From: Methanocorpusculum sp.
GTDB taxonomy: Archaea > Halobacteriota > Methanomicrobia > Methanomicrobiales > Methanocorpusculaceae
Assembly (NCBI GenBank): GCA_017622255.1
Contig: JAGARL010000063.1
Location: 1-12,896, forward strand
Direction: 5' to 3'
DNA length: 12,896 nucleotides
In this document: positions 6,043 through 12,451 of the stretch, one piece after another
Numbering within the stretch: the stretch's first letter is position 1
How the letters are laid out: the number at the start of each line of letters is the position of its first letter
Made by a program: the position numbers and the translations under genes
The notes under the pieces: model-generated
What the model was told of the DNA's origin: nothing
Seen by the model: the letters and a program-made list of their open reading frames with translations, nothing else
Database searches by the model: none

Positions 6043-6754
6043 CGACTTAGACCTCGAAAAAGGAGTTCATCGGATGATTGCCGCACCGACCGGGGGCGGG
6101 AAATCGTACTTCGTCGGGGCGATGATTGAAGGGCTATACGAGAAGAAAATCCCGTTTATCATCTTCGACACCAAAACCGAAAATCACATCGGGCTTATTG
6201 CATTAAAGGACGTCAAAAAACTGACAATTTCACCAAAATACAATTACAAGAACCTTGATGCACTCTTGGATTATCCCTACATCTTATGCGTCCCCGCATC
6301 CCGGAACATCGACATTGCAGACATTATCAACATTTACCGGGAAATCCTCTCGTTCCTCTGGCTGAATGAGAAGGGGAAAAGGATATTCATCTGCGAAGAG
6401 GCGCACAATTGGAACAAGAATGCCTCAGTTCCAGACCCGCTCTTCGAGAGAATCGCCCGGGAAGGAAGAGGGGCGGAGAAGTACCTCTGGTTCGTGACGC
6501 AGCGTCTGCAGAACTTCTCGCAACTACTCTGGGCGCAGTGTGGTATCACGTACCTTATGCACTTCAACATCCCGTCAGACATCCGCTACGCATCACAGAT
6601 GATTCCCGAATTTGATTGGAAGAAATCCGACGGAAAGAAAATCCCAGGGCTGAACTACGAGCTTGCAGAACATGATGTCCTAATCTGGGACGGCAGAGAA
6701 TACAAGATTATCAAAGCCGCCGACGTCAAGCGGAAAACGGAGCACAAAGGATGA
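6029..6754 (+). CDS. Genome-packaging ATPase (HerA/FtsK, A32-like)
   Basis: 241 residues, a usual size for the packaging ATPases of membrane-containing icosahedral viruses (PRD1/STIV type). It uses ATP to drive viral DNA into the preformed capsid. Walker A is APTGGGKS (19-26). Walker B is RIFICEEAH (118-126) with the catalytic acidic pair. A downstream VTQR (156-159) is the motif after Walker B seen in this family, followed by the WAQCGITYLMHF strand. I place the start at ATG 6029, which has CGCGGAG seven bases upstream; a TTG at 6023 would be too close to it. It follows a membrane protein gene, and the MCP gene lies 1 kb downstream, the usual layout in DJR viruses. Confidence 0.9.
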   Translation: MSLYDDLDLEKGVHRMIAAPTGGGKSYFVGAMIEGLYEKKIPFIIFDTKTENHIGLIALKDVKKLTISPKYNYKNLDALLDYPYILCVPASRNIDIADIINIYREILSFLWLNEKGKRIFICEEAHNWNKNASVPDPLFERIAREGRGAEKYLWFVTQRLQNFSQLLWAQCGITYLMHFNIPSDIRYASQMIPEFDWKKSDGKKIPGLNYELAEHDVLIWDGREYKIIKAADVKRKTEHKG

Positions 6755-6915
6755 AGCCGAAAGGATACATCAAAGTTGGAATTTCACGAATCACGGAAGC
6801 ACGCCTGCAGCAGGCCCGCAGCCAAATGATAGCAGAACACCCGGACAAATACCCCCCTGGTTCTGCCCCATCTCTGCATTCAGTAATCGTATGGCTGTTA
6901 GATAAATTTTCGTAA
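6751..6915 (+). CDS. 54-residue ribbon-helix-helix-like protein
   Basis: A short frame begins at ATG 6751, overlapping the ATPase TGA, with GGAGCACAAAGG upstream. The protein opens with a strand (KGYIKVGISRI), then a helix (TEARLQQARSQMIAEH), a loop with two Pro-rich turns, and a second helix (PSLHSVIVWLLDKF). This strand-helix-helix order, with a strand of alternating residues, is that of CopG/Arc-type repressors. Such proteins bind inverted repeats as dimers. An 8-bp inverted repeat begins nine bases after its stop, so autoregulation or control of the next unit is plausible but untested. Confidence 0.6.
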   Translation: MKPKGYIKVGISRITEARLQQARSQMIAEHPDKYPPGSAPSLHSVIVWLLDKFS

Positions 6916-6923
6916 AAAATACC

Positions 6924-6944
6924 CCAAAATTACCCCAATTTTGG
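6924..6944 (+). repeat. Inverted repeat, possible operator or terminator
   Basis: CCAAAATT and AATTTTGG form perfect 8-base arms around ACCCC, nine bases after the ribbon-helix-helix-like gene. A T-rich tract (CTCTATTTTTT) follows at 6951-6960. It could end the packaging operon transcript, act as an operator for the next gene, or both. Confidence 0.55.
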
Positions 6945-6959
6945 AGTATCCTCTATTTT
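6937..6959 (+). promoter_or_regulatory. Copy 1 of a 23-bp repeated intergenic element
   Basis: This segment is identical to 7469-7491. Key bases are AATTTTGGAGTATCCTC and a following TATTTT. It overlaps the right arm of the inverted repeat. The TATTTTTTAA at its end is a possible TATA box about 25 bases before ATG 6986, where no ribosome site is visible, which would fit a leaderless transcript. Spacing and repetition support a promoter or operator role. Confidence 0.5.
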
Positions 6960-6985
6960 TTAACGGCATTCCATTTCTATTGTGT

Positions 6986-7420
6986 ATGTTAGAAACGATT
7001 CTTTCCCTCGATTATGAGGCAATTATCGCGGCAATCACTACCCTTGCTGCAGCGTTCGCCGGAATCCTCGCAGGGATTAAAAACAAGGAAGCGAAGAAGC
7101 AGGAACAGACAGCAAACGCATACGCAGAGCTTGCAGAACAGACAGAAAGAGAAAAGCAGGAAGTTATCGACTTCTTCGACCCGGAGAATGCCGAAGTTCA
7201 GACTCCGCCCGCATCCGTCCCGGAGCGTTCCTGGAAGATGTCAGAGGCAGTTAAGGGATTCCTTCTCGCAGGACATGACGAAGCAGAGAAAGTCGAAATC
7301 CTCAAGCAGGTGGAAGAGGCAGAGGCAAAGAAACTCTGCGAGTACACCATCAGCTATGAACACGGCTATTACAAAATCCTCAACGGTCAGATTAACAGAC
7401 ACACCGTTTGGGGCAAGTAA
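6986..7420 (+). CDS. N-terminally membrane-anchored coiled-coil protein
   Basis: 144 residues from ATG 6986; a TTG at 6941 would lie inside the repeat element and is rejected. One hydrophobic span (AIIAAITTLAAAFAGILAGI, 12-31) is followed by a charged coiled-coil-like helix (about 32-62). A Pro-rich linker, the module SEAVKGFLLAGHDEAEKVEI also seen in the 2513 product, and a strand-rich end (YTISYEHGYYKILNGQ) complete it. There is no Shine-Dalgarno site, in contrast to most genes here. The same 23-bp element lies on both sides of the gene, so it may be a separately regulated unit or an inserted cassette. Confidence 0.72.
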   Translation: MLETILSLDYEAIIAAITTLAAAFAGILAGIKNKEAKKQEQTANAYAELAEQTEREKQEVIDFFDPENAEVQTPPASVPERSWKMSEAVKGFLLAGHDEAEKVEILKQVEEAEAKKLCEYTISYEHGYYKILNGQINRHTVWGK

Positions 7421-7450
7421 TCTCGGATAGCATACACAAAATACCCAGAT

Positions 7451-7470
7451 TTACCCCAAAAATGGGGTAA
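7451..7470 (+). repeat. Inverted repeat, possible operator or terminator
   Basis: TTACCCCA and TGGGGTAA pair over eight bases with an AAAA loop, 30 bases after the stop of the preceding gene and directly joining copy 2 of the 23-bp element. It differs in sequence from the hairpin at 6924 but sits in the same place relative to the repeat, which argues for a conserved architecture. Confidence 0.55.
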
Positions 7471-7491
7471 TTTTGGAGTATCCTCTATTTT
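7469..7491 (+). promoter_or_regulatory. Copy 2 of the 23-bp repeated intergenic element
   Basis: Identical to 6937-6959. The downstream bases differ (CTCTCACAC instead of TTTAACGG). If the TATTTT acts as a TATA box, transcription would begin near 7510 and the leader of the virion operon would be about 80 bases. This would be the main promoter region for the small membrane protein and capsid genes. Confidence 0.5.
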
Positions 7492-7590
7492 CTCTCACAC
7501 ATCGACCATTTACCCGCAGTCTTGAACCCGATGCAGAGCGCCCGATTCGGGCATTTCCGCAGCCGGGGCAAGCCTGCAGGAAAAGAAAAA
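7492..7590 (+). other. Probable 5' leader of the virion operon with a hairpin
   Basis: The segment between the repeated element and ATG 7591 contains a GCCCG-ATT-CGGGC hairpin at 7540-7552 and then GCAGGAAAAG as a ribosome site. An open frame from TTG 7522 crosses it, but no ribosome site supports that start. A structured leader could affect expression of the capsid genes. Confidence 0.4.
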
Positions 7591-7740
7591 ATGGCAATCA
7601 ATGTAGGAAACGCTGTCAAGAATGCGGCAAACACCGCAGTCGGACAGGTTAAGGCATACGTGCTCCCAATGGCAATTGGAGCAGTAGCAATCGGACTCAT
7701 CGTCGGAGCAGTTCCGGCAGCAAAGAAGTTCTTAATGTAA
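7591..7740 (+). CDS. 49-residue membrane protein, probable virion component
   Basis: MAINVGNAVKNAANTAVGQV is an amphipathic Ala/Asn-rich helix. It is followed by one hydrophobic span, VLPMAIGAVAIGLIVGAVPA (about 24-43), and a short basic end (AAKKFLM). The ATG at 7591 follows AGGAAAAG. The stop is 13 bases before the capsid gene, so co-expression at high level is likely. Small one-span proteins next to the MCP are typical of viruses with an internal membrane (PRD1, PM2 and STIV types). The family is not identifiable at this length. Confidence 0.7.
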   Translation: MAINVGNAVKNAANTAVGQVKAYVLPMAIGAVAIGLIVGAVPAAKKFLM

Positions 7741-7753
7741 GGAGATTGGAAAA

Positions 7754-8731
7754 ATGGCAATTTTTGGCAGAAACAAAGTGTCCACTATTGCACAGCCTAT
7801 CTCTATGAGTATGAGCACTCTCAATCTTCCGCGCAACTCGGTTCACGATGCTTACATTCTGAAATTCAATCTGACTGTAGCAAACAACTCTTCTGCACCG
7901 TACACCCCGGAGATTAAGAACGTCCTCAAAAAGGCAATCACGGACATCAGACTCGTTACCGATTCTATCCGTGTTCACTATGCACTGAATGGATACGACC
8001 TTGCCCTTCTGAACTCTCGTGTTCAGAAAACCCAGGCAAACGACACACTCGGAATGACTTTTGAAGAAATCCCGGCAGGGGAACACGTCGACCTGACCTT
8101 CGCTCTCTACCTCGACGAAGGAGACATCGTCGCCCCGGCACACAACAACGTAGAACTTTCCATTCAGTTTGGCGGAGAGATTGACAAGGATATCATTGTC
8201 GCAACCGCAAACTGCGTAATTACACTCAAAGAGACTATCTATTCTGGCGCACAGCTTGAGTCCCTCTATGGCGAGTCCTGGGAAAGAGTCGTCGAGCCGA
8301 AGGTCTATGCACTTACGGACGAATGCGCAGGCAACACCGAGTTTTCCGGATTTATGGAGATTCCGAACGGCACACTTCTCCGCGGAGCTGTCGTCGATTT
8401 CACCCCGGCAGACGGGGAGACCTACCCGGAACTTATCGGACTCCTTCGCACTGTCCCGGACAGAGTGGAACTTGGAAAGGAAGATTGGTTCACCCACCGC
8501 GCAATCGACGAGATTATCTATGAAACCACTTTCCCGAAGGGCTGTGTCATTTATGACTTCGGCACTCAGTGGCAGTCCAACCGCGTAGGCAAGGACGGAT
8601 GGAGTTTCGCAAAAGGTGACATCGAGCTTGCCGCAAAATCCGAAGTAAAGCAGGCAATCCGTTACATCTCTCTTGAATCTCTTGTGAACATTCCACTTTA
8701 CAAGCAGATGTACGCTTTCACTACCTACTAA
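7754..8731 (+). CDS. Major capsid protein, probable double jelly-roll fold
   Basis: 325 residues, close to the length of DJR capsid proteins such as that of STIV. A short N-terminal arm (to about 25) is followed by alternating strands typical of a jelly roll: HDAYILKFNLTVAN, DSIRVHYALNGYDLALLN, AGEHVDLTFALYL, NNVELSIQFGG, and IIVATANCVITL closing the first half near 160. The second half restarts with TEFSGFMEIPNGTLLRGAVV and further strands to YISLESLVNIPLY. The codons are less CCGG-rich than those of the early genes and lean toward highly expressed choices. GGAGATTGG sits before the ATG. Assignment rests on length, strand pattern and position downstream of the A32-like ATPase, not on a close sequence match. 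Confidence 0.75.
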   Translation: MAIFGRNKVSTIAQPISMSMSTLNLPRNSVHDAYILKFNLTVANNSSAPYTPEIKNVLKKAITDIRLVTDSIRVHYALNGYDLALLNSRVQKTQANDTLGMTFEEIPAGEHVDLTFALYLDEGDIVAPAHNNVELSIQFGGEIDKDIIVATANCVITLKETIYSGAQLESLYGESWERVVEPKVYALTDECAGNTEFSGFMEIPNGTLLRGAVVDFTPADGETYPELIGLLRTVPDRVELGKEDWFTHRAIDEIIYETTFPKGCVIYDFGTQWQSNRVGKDGWSFAKGDIELAAKSEVKQAIRYISLESLVNIPLYKQMYAFTTY

Positions 8732-8747
8732 GGCAGCGGAGGGAAGT

Positions 8748-10118
8748 ATGGGAATACTTGACGGATTATTAAGTGGTGGGATTTTCGGGGGCGGAGTTAC
8801 CAAAGCCGCAGAGAATCTTTCCAATCCGAAAGCAGCAGCCGTCACCAATAAGACGCCCTCTACTTCCGACAAAACGACAAAAACCACACCAACCACAACC
8901 GGGAACACGCCGGGAAATTCTGACAAGGGATACACCGTCACACCGCTCTATCAGTCCACGTCCGGGAGCAAGAACACCCGGACATACCGTGTGACTGATA
9001 CTATCACGGGAAAGAGCACCCAGACAGGATATGCAAACATCGACGCCGCCGGGCTGATTGATTATCACGAGGACAAGGGACTCGATGTGCCGAACTCCTT
9101 GTACGCAATCGCACAGTACGAGGCAGACAACAAAAACACACCTGGTTCTGCATCCGGGACATACTACGATGCTTTCACAGGTTCGGGAACCCTGGTTGAC
9201 AGAACAACAGGCATTAAGGTTCAGACGACTGCACCTTCGCAGACAGTCTATCTCACCGAATCTTCCGGGGCGGGGGGTGCATCCGCAGCCGCGGACACAT
9301 ACACAGGACATGGGATGCCGACATTCGGAGACCTGGGAAGGGCTTTCTCGTCTCTGCTTGACACCCACGAATCCTTATACGAATCCGATAACCCGGCAGT
9401 CACCCTCGGAGCACTTGCCGCGGACATCCTCTTACCTCTCGACCTCGCAAAGACCGTTGACAAGGCCGCGAACGGAGAGAGCGTCACCGGGACAGACCTT
9501 GCCTACTCGGCCTTAGATGTGCTCGGCTTAATCCCTGGTGTGGGATGGGCAATTAAAGGAGTCAAGACCGCAGTTGAAGGCACAAAGACCGCCGGAAAAG
9601 TTCTGAAAACAGCAGACACCGCAGGAGATGTTATGAAAACCGCCGACAACACCGGGGGAGTTATAAAGGCAGCAGGCAAGGCGGACAATACAGGAAGCTT
9701 CGCAAAGACTGCGGGTACTGTATCCGCACTTGGGACAGTTGGCCTTGTAGGGGCAGAACTGTTTAGCAGCGGAGTTAATTCTCCTGACATCCCGGAAGAA
9801 GGCGGACCAAACCCCAATGACATCTTCGATGGCGGAGGAACGGACGTCCCGGAAGTACTTAACCCGGACGGAACAGTCCCGCAGCCGGACGGATTACCGA
9901 ACATCCCGGAGGATGGGGATTCTGATTTACTCGCTTTCCTCGCAGGACTTCTTGCAGGTCAGAGCGGGAGCGGAGGAGGCAGCCCCGGCAAAAGTGGTGA
10001 AAACGTCGAACAGTACACAACAACAAACGCAAAGTCCAATCTTGAACAGTATCTGCCGTTAGTCGCGATTATCGGCGGAGTTGTTTTACTTGGAGTTTTT
10101 GCGTCCCGGAGTGATTAA
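8748..10118 (+). CDS. Large Gly/Thr-rich protein with hydrophobic core and C-terminal membrane anchor
   Basis: 456 residues. It begins MGILDGLLSGGIFGGGVTKA, then a Thr/Pro/Ser-rich low-complexity linker (about 28-60). A YRVTDTITGKSTQTGY region and an acidic helical part follow. The central SALDVLGLIPGVGWAIKGVK (254-273) resembles the hydrophobic segment found in pre-toxin-type and membrane-active proteins. Three decad-like repeats of TAGxVxKTAD follow (about 281-312). A Gly/Pro-rich acidic linker leads to a final span YLPLVAIIGGVVLLGVF (435-451). Most likely it is a minor virion protein fixed in the internal membrane, possibly for membrane penetration or at the vertex. CGGAGGG precedes the ATG. 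The function is inferred. Confidence 0.78.
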   Translation: MGILDGLLSGGIFGGGVTKAAENLSNPKAAAVTNKTPSTSDKTTKTTPTTTGNTPGNSDKGYTVTPLYQSTSGSKNTRTYRVTDTITGKSTQTGYANIDAAGLIDYHEDKGLDVPNSLYAIAQYEADNKNTPGSASGTYYDAFTGSGTLVDRTTGIKVQTTAPSQTVYLTESSGAGGASAAADTYTGHGMPTFGDLGRAFSSLLDTHESLYESDNPAVTLGALAADILLPLDLAKTVDKAANGESVTGTDLAYSALDVLGLIPGVGWAIKGVKTAVEGTKTAGKVLKTADTAGDVMKTADNTGGVIKAAGKADNTGSFAKTAGTVSALGTVGLVGAELFSSGVNSPDIPEEGGPNPNDIFDGGGTDVPEVLNPDGTVPQPDGLPNIPEDGDSDLLAFLAGLLAGQSGSGGGSPGKSGENVEQYTTTNAKSNLEQYLPLVAIIGGVVLLGVFASRSD

Positions 10119-10541
10119 ATGGCAAAAGCAGAAGGAGTAAACAAACTCTTTTCAAAACTTGGCTCTACTCTGAAAAACCCGGTAACATGGGGAGTCACTG
10201 CAGCAGCAGGAACAGGGGCTACAGCAAGTCTCCTGGCGACTCAGGCAATCAACGCCGGGAGAGAATCCCCGGACGTTATCGTAGTGAATCAGCCAACCAG
10301 CAAAACCACCCCGGACGGACTGATTAATGAGAAAACAGACAACAGCCTCGCAGATATGATGGGCCTAATGTATCTCATGAACATGTCCAACGGAGGGGGA
10401 GGCGGAAACAACAGCGAGCCTGAGACGCCCGCGGAAAATTCCGCCGTCAATATCAGGGAATATCTTCCCTGGGTTGTCGGACTTGTCGGAGTAGGAGTAC
10501 TTGTCTATCTTCTTGTTGGAAAGAAGAAAGGCAGGAGGTAA
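10119..10541 (+). CDS. Two-span membrane protein, probable virion component
   Basis: 140 residues. The N-terminal amphipathic segment AKAEGVNKLFSKLGSTLK is followed by a first weak span TWGVTAAAGTGATASLLATQ (about 23-42). A polar domain, a Met-rich patch (MMGLMYLMNMS) and a Gly/Asn-rich linker come next. The second span is YLPWVVGLVGVGVLVYLLVG (115-134) with the basic end KKKGRR. The last segment matches the end of the preceding protein (NLEQYLPL versus NIREYLPW). The N-terminus resembles the protein at 10668. It starts directly after the previous stop, with CCGGAGTG upstream. Confidence 0.75.
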   Translation: MAKAEGVNKLFSKLGSTLKNPVTWGVTAAAGTGATASLLATQAINAGRESPDVIVVNQPTSKTTPDGLINEKTDNSLADMMGLMYLMNMSNGGGGGNNSEPETPAENSAVNIREYLPWVVGLVGVGVLVYLLVGKKKGRR

Positions 10542-10544
10542 CGC

Positions 10545-10667
10545 ATGTTAACCACGGCACAGAAAAAGGAGCTTGAACGCAAGGCACTGGACGTCCTGAG
10601 AACCCGGGACAACCAGAGTTCACGCGATGCCGGAAAAAAGAATCTGAAAATTCCGCGGGTGGTCTAA
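10545..10667 (+). CDS. 40-residue basic protein, unknown
   Basis: A short frame of 40 codons fits exactly between its neighbours: a strong AGGAGGT at 10533-10539 overlaps the previous stop, and its TAA is immediately followed by the ATG at 10668. The product is a basic helix (TTAQKKELERKALDVLRTRD) and a basic tail (AGKKNLKIPRVV), with no membrane segment. It could bind nucleic acid or a membrane-protein partner in the virion. The ribosome site and exact spacing are the main evidence that it is real. Confidence 0.6.
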   Translation: MLTTAQKKELERKALDVLRTRDNQSSRDAGKKNLKIPRVV

Positions 10668-10955
10668 ATGACTGTCGCAAAAGGCATTACCAAATTAGGC
10701 GACCATCTGTCCCGGTTTTTTCAGTCCAAACCCGTAAAGGCAGCGGCACTTCCCACTATGTTTGGAACGGGAACTTATGCAATGTTCACCATGGCAGGAG
10801 AGGGGTTAAACAACCTCTCTGATGCCGTGGACGAACTTGCAGAAACATTCAACGGAGACGCAGGGGAAGTCCTGGAAGAGGTCAACAACAGTTTTGGTCT
10901 CATCATCCTTGCCGCAGTCCTGATTATCGGGGCAGTTATGGTGTTCAAAAAATGA
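10668..10955 (+). CDS. Small membrane protein, paralogue-like to the 10119 product
   Basis: 95 residues. The opening VAKGITKLGDHLSRFFQSKP followed by AALPTMFGTGTYAMFTMAG matches in pattern the start of the protein at 10119 (KAEGVNKLFSKLGSTLKNP, then a Gly/Thr-rich weak span). An acidic helix (DAVDELAETFNGDAGEVLEE) follows, and it ends in a C-terminal span FGLIILAAVLIIGAVMVFKK. It starts just after the preceding TAA, probably by coupled translation. A virion membrane protein is the most likely role. Confidence 0.75.
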   Translation: MTVAKGITKLGDHLSRFFQSKPVKAAALPTMFGTGTYAMFTMAGEGLNNLSDAVDELAETFNGDAGEVLEEVNNSFGLIILAAVLIIGAVMVFKK

Positions 10956-11152
10956 TAGAATCTCTTGAATTTTTGGCACTTATACTGACCATCTTAGGCG
11001 GTCATTTTGTCTCTTTCGGGCAGTTCTCTGCTCTTCGTAAGGAGATTGAAGATAACAAAATCCAAATCCTCAAAGACCGCGACGAGATGAAAATCGAACT
11101 CACGAGATGCCGCCTGCATCCGTGTATGAACACAGAATTAGAGGAAGAATAA
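10952..11152 (+). CDS. Small membrane protein with coiled coil
   Basis: 66 residues. It has an N-terminal span (LEFLALILTILGGHFVSFGQ) and then a charged helix likely to form a coiled coil (FSALRKEIEDNKIQILKDRD). Two Cys (CRLHPC) and an acidic end follow. The ATG overlaps the preceding TGA, and no separate ribosome site is seen, so translation depends on the gene before it. One-span, coiled-coil proteins of this kind can be holin accessory, spanin-like or virion proteins. None of these can be decided here. Confidence 0.7.
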   Translation: MIESLEFLALILTILGGHFVSFGQFSALRKEIEDNKIQILKDRDEMKIELTRCRLHPCMNTELEEE

Positions 11153-11153
11153 C

Positions 11154-12425
11154 ATGGTAAACAAGAAATTCATCGTTGATACACTCCTTGACCTTAAGGA
11201 CGGAGTAATCGCAGCAGAACCAAAAGAACACACTCATAGCAAAGCCGACATCACCGACTTTGAACATGAGCACGCATATTCCGACCTTACAGGAATCCCG
11301 GAGACCTTCGCACCATCCGCACACGCATCCGCACACGGCAAGGGCGGAGCTGATGAAGTCAGCATTGACGCATCCCAGATTACCGCAGGAGTAATCGACA
11401 TCGCCCGCCTTCCTCAGGCATCCCTTGAGCGTGTCGTCGTCGTCGCAGACGATGCAGCACGCTTCGCACTGACTGCCGAGCAGGCACAGAAGGGCGACAC
11501 CGTCAAAGTCCAGAGCACCGGGCTTATGTACTTCGTCGTTGACGACACTAAACTCGGCGAAGCCGCAGGTTACGAGGAGTACACCGTCGGTCAGGCATCC
11601 GCAGTTCCATGGTCTGGCGTCACTGACAAGCCGACCGAATTTAAGCCGGAGGCACACACTCACGAGGTTGCAGACGTCAACGGACTGCAGGGAGTAATTG
11701 ACAACACTATCAACCCGCACGTTGCCAACAAGGAGAACCCGCACGCAGTGACCGCAGAACAGGTCGGACTTGGAAATGTTGACAACACCGCCGATACAGA
11801 CAAGCCGGTATCCACCGCCCAGGCAGAAGCAATCGCAGAGGCAAAGGCAGAGGTCGAAGGCGAAATCACCGCACTTGAGACCGAGCTTGTCGCAGACATC
11901 GCAGACAAGACCGCAGGTACTATCCTTTCCGCTGTCTCTGATACCGTCCCGGCATCCGCAGAGGAAGGCGCAAAGGTTCTGGTCTGGGGAGCAAACTCTG
12001 CAGAGACTAAGATTTACACCTTCACAGGCGGAGCATTCGACGCAGGCGTCGTCCCGACATCTGGTGTCATGTATCAGAACAAGGCAGACGGCAAGACATA
12101 TGTTTTCACTGTCGTTACCCCGGACACTGCAAACTACATGTCCCTTTCTGACCTCTACGGAGGAGACCGCAAGGAACAGGCAATGCTGTGCCCGGCAAAC
12201 CACTTCATCATCGGTTCTGTCTCTCTCAAGAAGGATGGAGCAGGAACAGGAAGTGCAAAGCTGTTCACTGCAAGAGCAGGCACCGCACTTACAGAGACTA
12301 AATCCACTCAGTCCACAGAGAGCGTTGTCCTTCCGGCAAAGATTAACCAGATGTGGTTAGGCGTTGCACCAGGAGCAGAGGACAGAGAATACACCACCGC
12401 AGGATTAGGCTTCACCTTAGCCTAA
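11154..12425 (+). CDS. Fibre/spike protein, probable receptor-binding protein
   Basis: 423 residues with the patterns of phage tail-fibre proteins. His-rich collar-like motifs occur twice (HTHSKADITDFEHEHAYSDL at 26-45 and HTHEVADVNGL at 168-178). ASAHGKGGADEVSI (58-71) follows the first. LTAEQAQKGDTVKV with MYFVVDDTKLG and YTVGQASAVPWSGVTDKP (143-160) form a fibre module. NPHAVTAEQVGLGNVDNTAD (195-214) is the classic fibre repeat before a long Ala/Glu helix (216-250). The C-terminal 160 residues are probably the receptor-binding head. AGAGGAAG precedes the ATG. In a virus with no tail genes it would act as a vertex spike. It shares an N-terminal motif with the next gene. Confidence 0.82.
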   Translation: MVNKKFIVDTLLDLKDGVIAAEPKEHTHSKADITDFEHEHAYSDLTGIPETFAPSAHASAHGKGGADEVSIDASQITAGVIDIARLPQASLERVVVVADDAARFALTAEQAQKGDTVKVQSTGLMYFVVDDTKLGEAAGYEEYTVGQASAVPWSGVTDKPTEFKPEAHTHEVADVNGLQGVIDNTINPHVANKENPHAVTAEQVGLGNVDNTADTDKPVSTAQAEAIAEAKAEVEGEITALETELVADIADKTAGTILSAVSDTVPASAEEGAKVLVWGANSAETKIYTFTGGAFDAGVVPTSGVMYQNKADGKTYVFTVVTPDTANYMSLSDLYGGDRKEQAMLCPANHFIIGSVSLKKDGAGTGSAKLFTARAGTALTETKSTQSTESVVLPAKINQMWLGVAPGAEDREYTTAGLGFTLA

Positions 12426-12427
12426 TT

Positions 12428-12442
12428 CCTCAATTTTTGAGG
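12428..12442 (+). promoter_or_regulatory. Hairpin enclosing the ribosome site of the next gene
   Basis: CCTCAA-TTT-TTGAGG forms a six-base stem just before the second fibre gene. The GAGG of its right arm is the Shine-Dalgarno site, nine bases from ATG 12452. Pairing would hide the site from the ribosome, so translation of the second fibre protein could be held below that of the first. Confidence 0.5.
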
Positions 12443-12451
12443 TAACCAACC

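Noticed and set aside
6941..6985. Longer N-terminus from TTG 6941 for the membrane protein at 6986
   Set aside because: This start lies within the 23-bp repeat and inverted repeat, which are intergenic in the second copy, and has no ribosome site. ATG 6986 keeps the membrane segment intact.
6916..7500. CRISPR-like repeat array
   Set aside because: There are only two copies of the element, more than 500 bases apart with a gene between them, and no regularly spaced third copy.
7522..7590. TTG 7522 or ATG 7531 as start of the 49-residue membrane protein
   Set aside because: Neither has a ribosome site; the added residues are basic and coincide with a leader hairpin. ATG 7591 has AGGAAAAG upstream and gives a compact membrane protein.
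7697..8941. 414-codon open frame on the minus strand
   Set aside because: It lies exactly opposite the capsid gene. Its translation is rich in Cys, Val and Phe with no domain, and it has no ribosome site. The plus-strand gene has a Shine-Dalgarno site, a sensible jelly-roll strand pattern and operon neighbours.
11100..12203. 367-codon open frame on the minus strand
   Set aside because: A shadow of the fibre gene. Its translation is low-complexity Cys/Val-rich, and the fibre motifs on the plus strand are clear.
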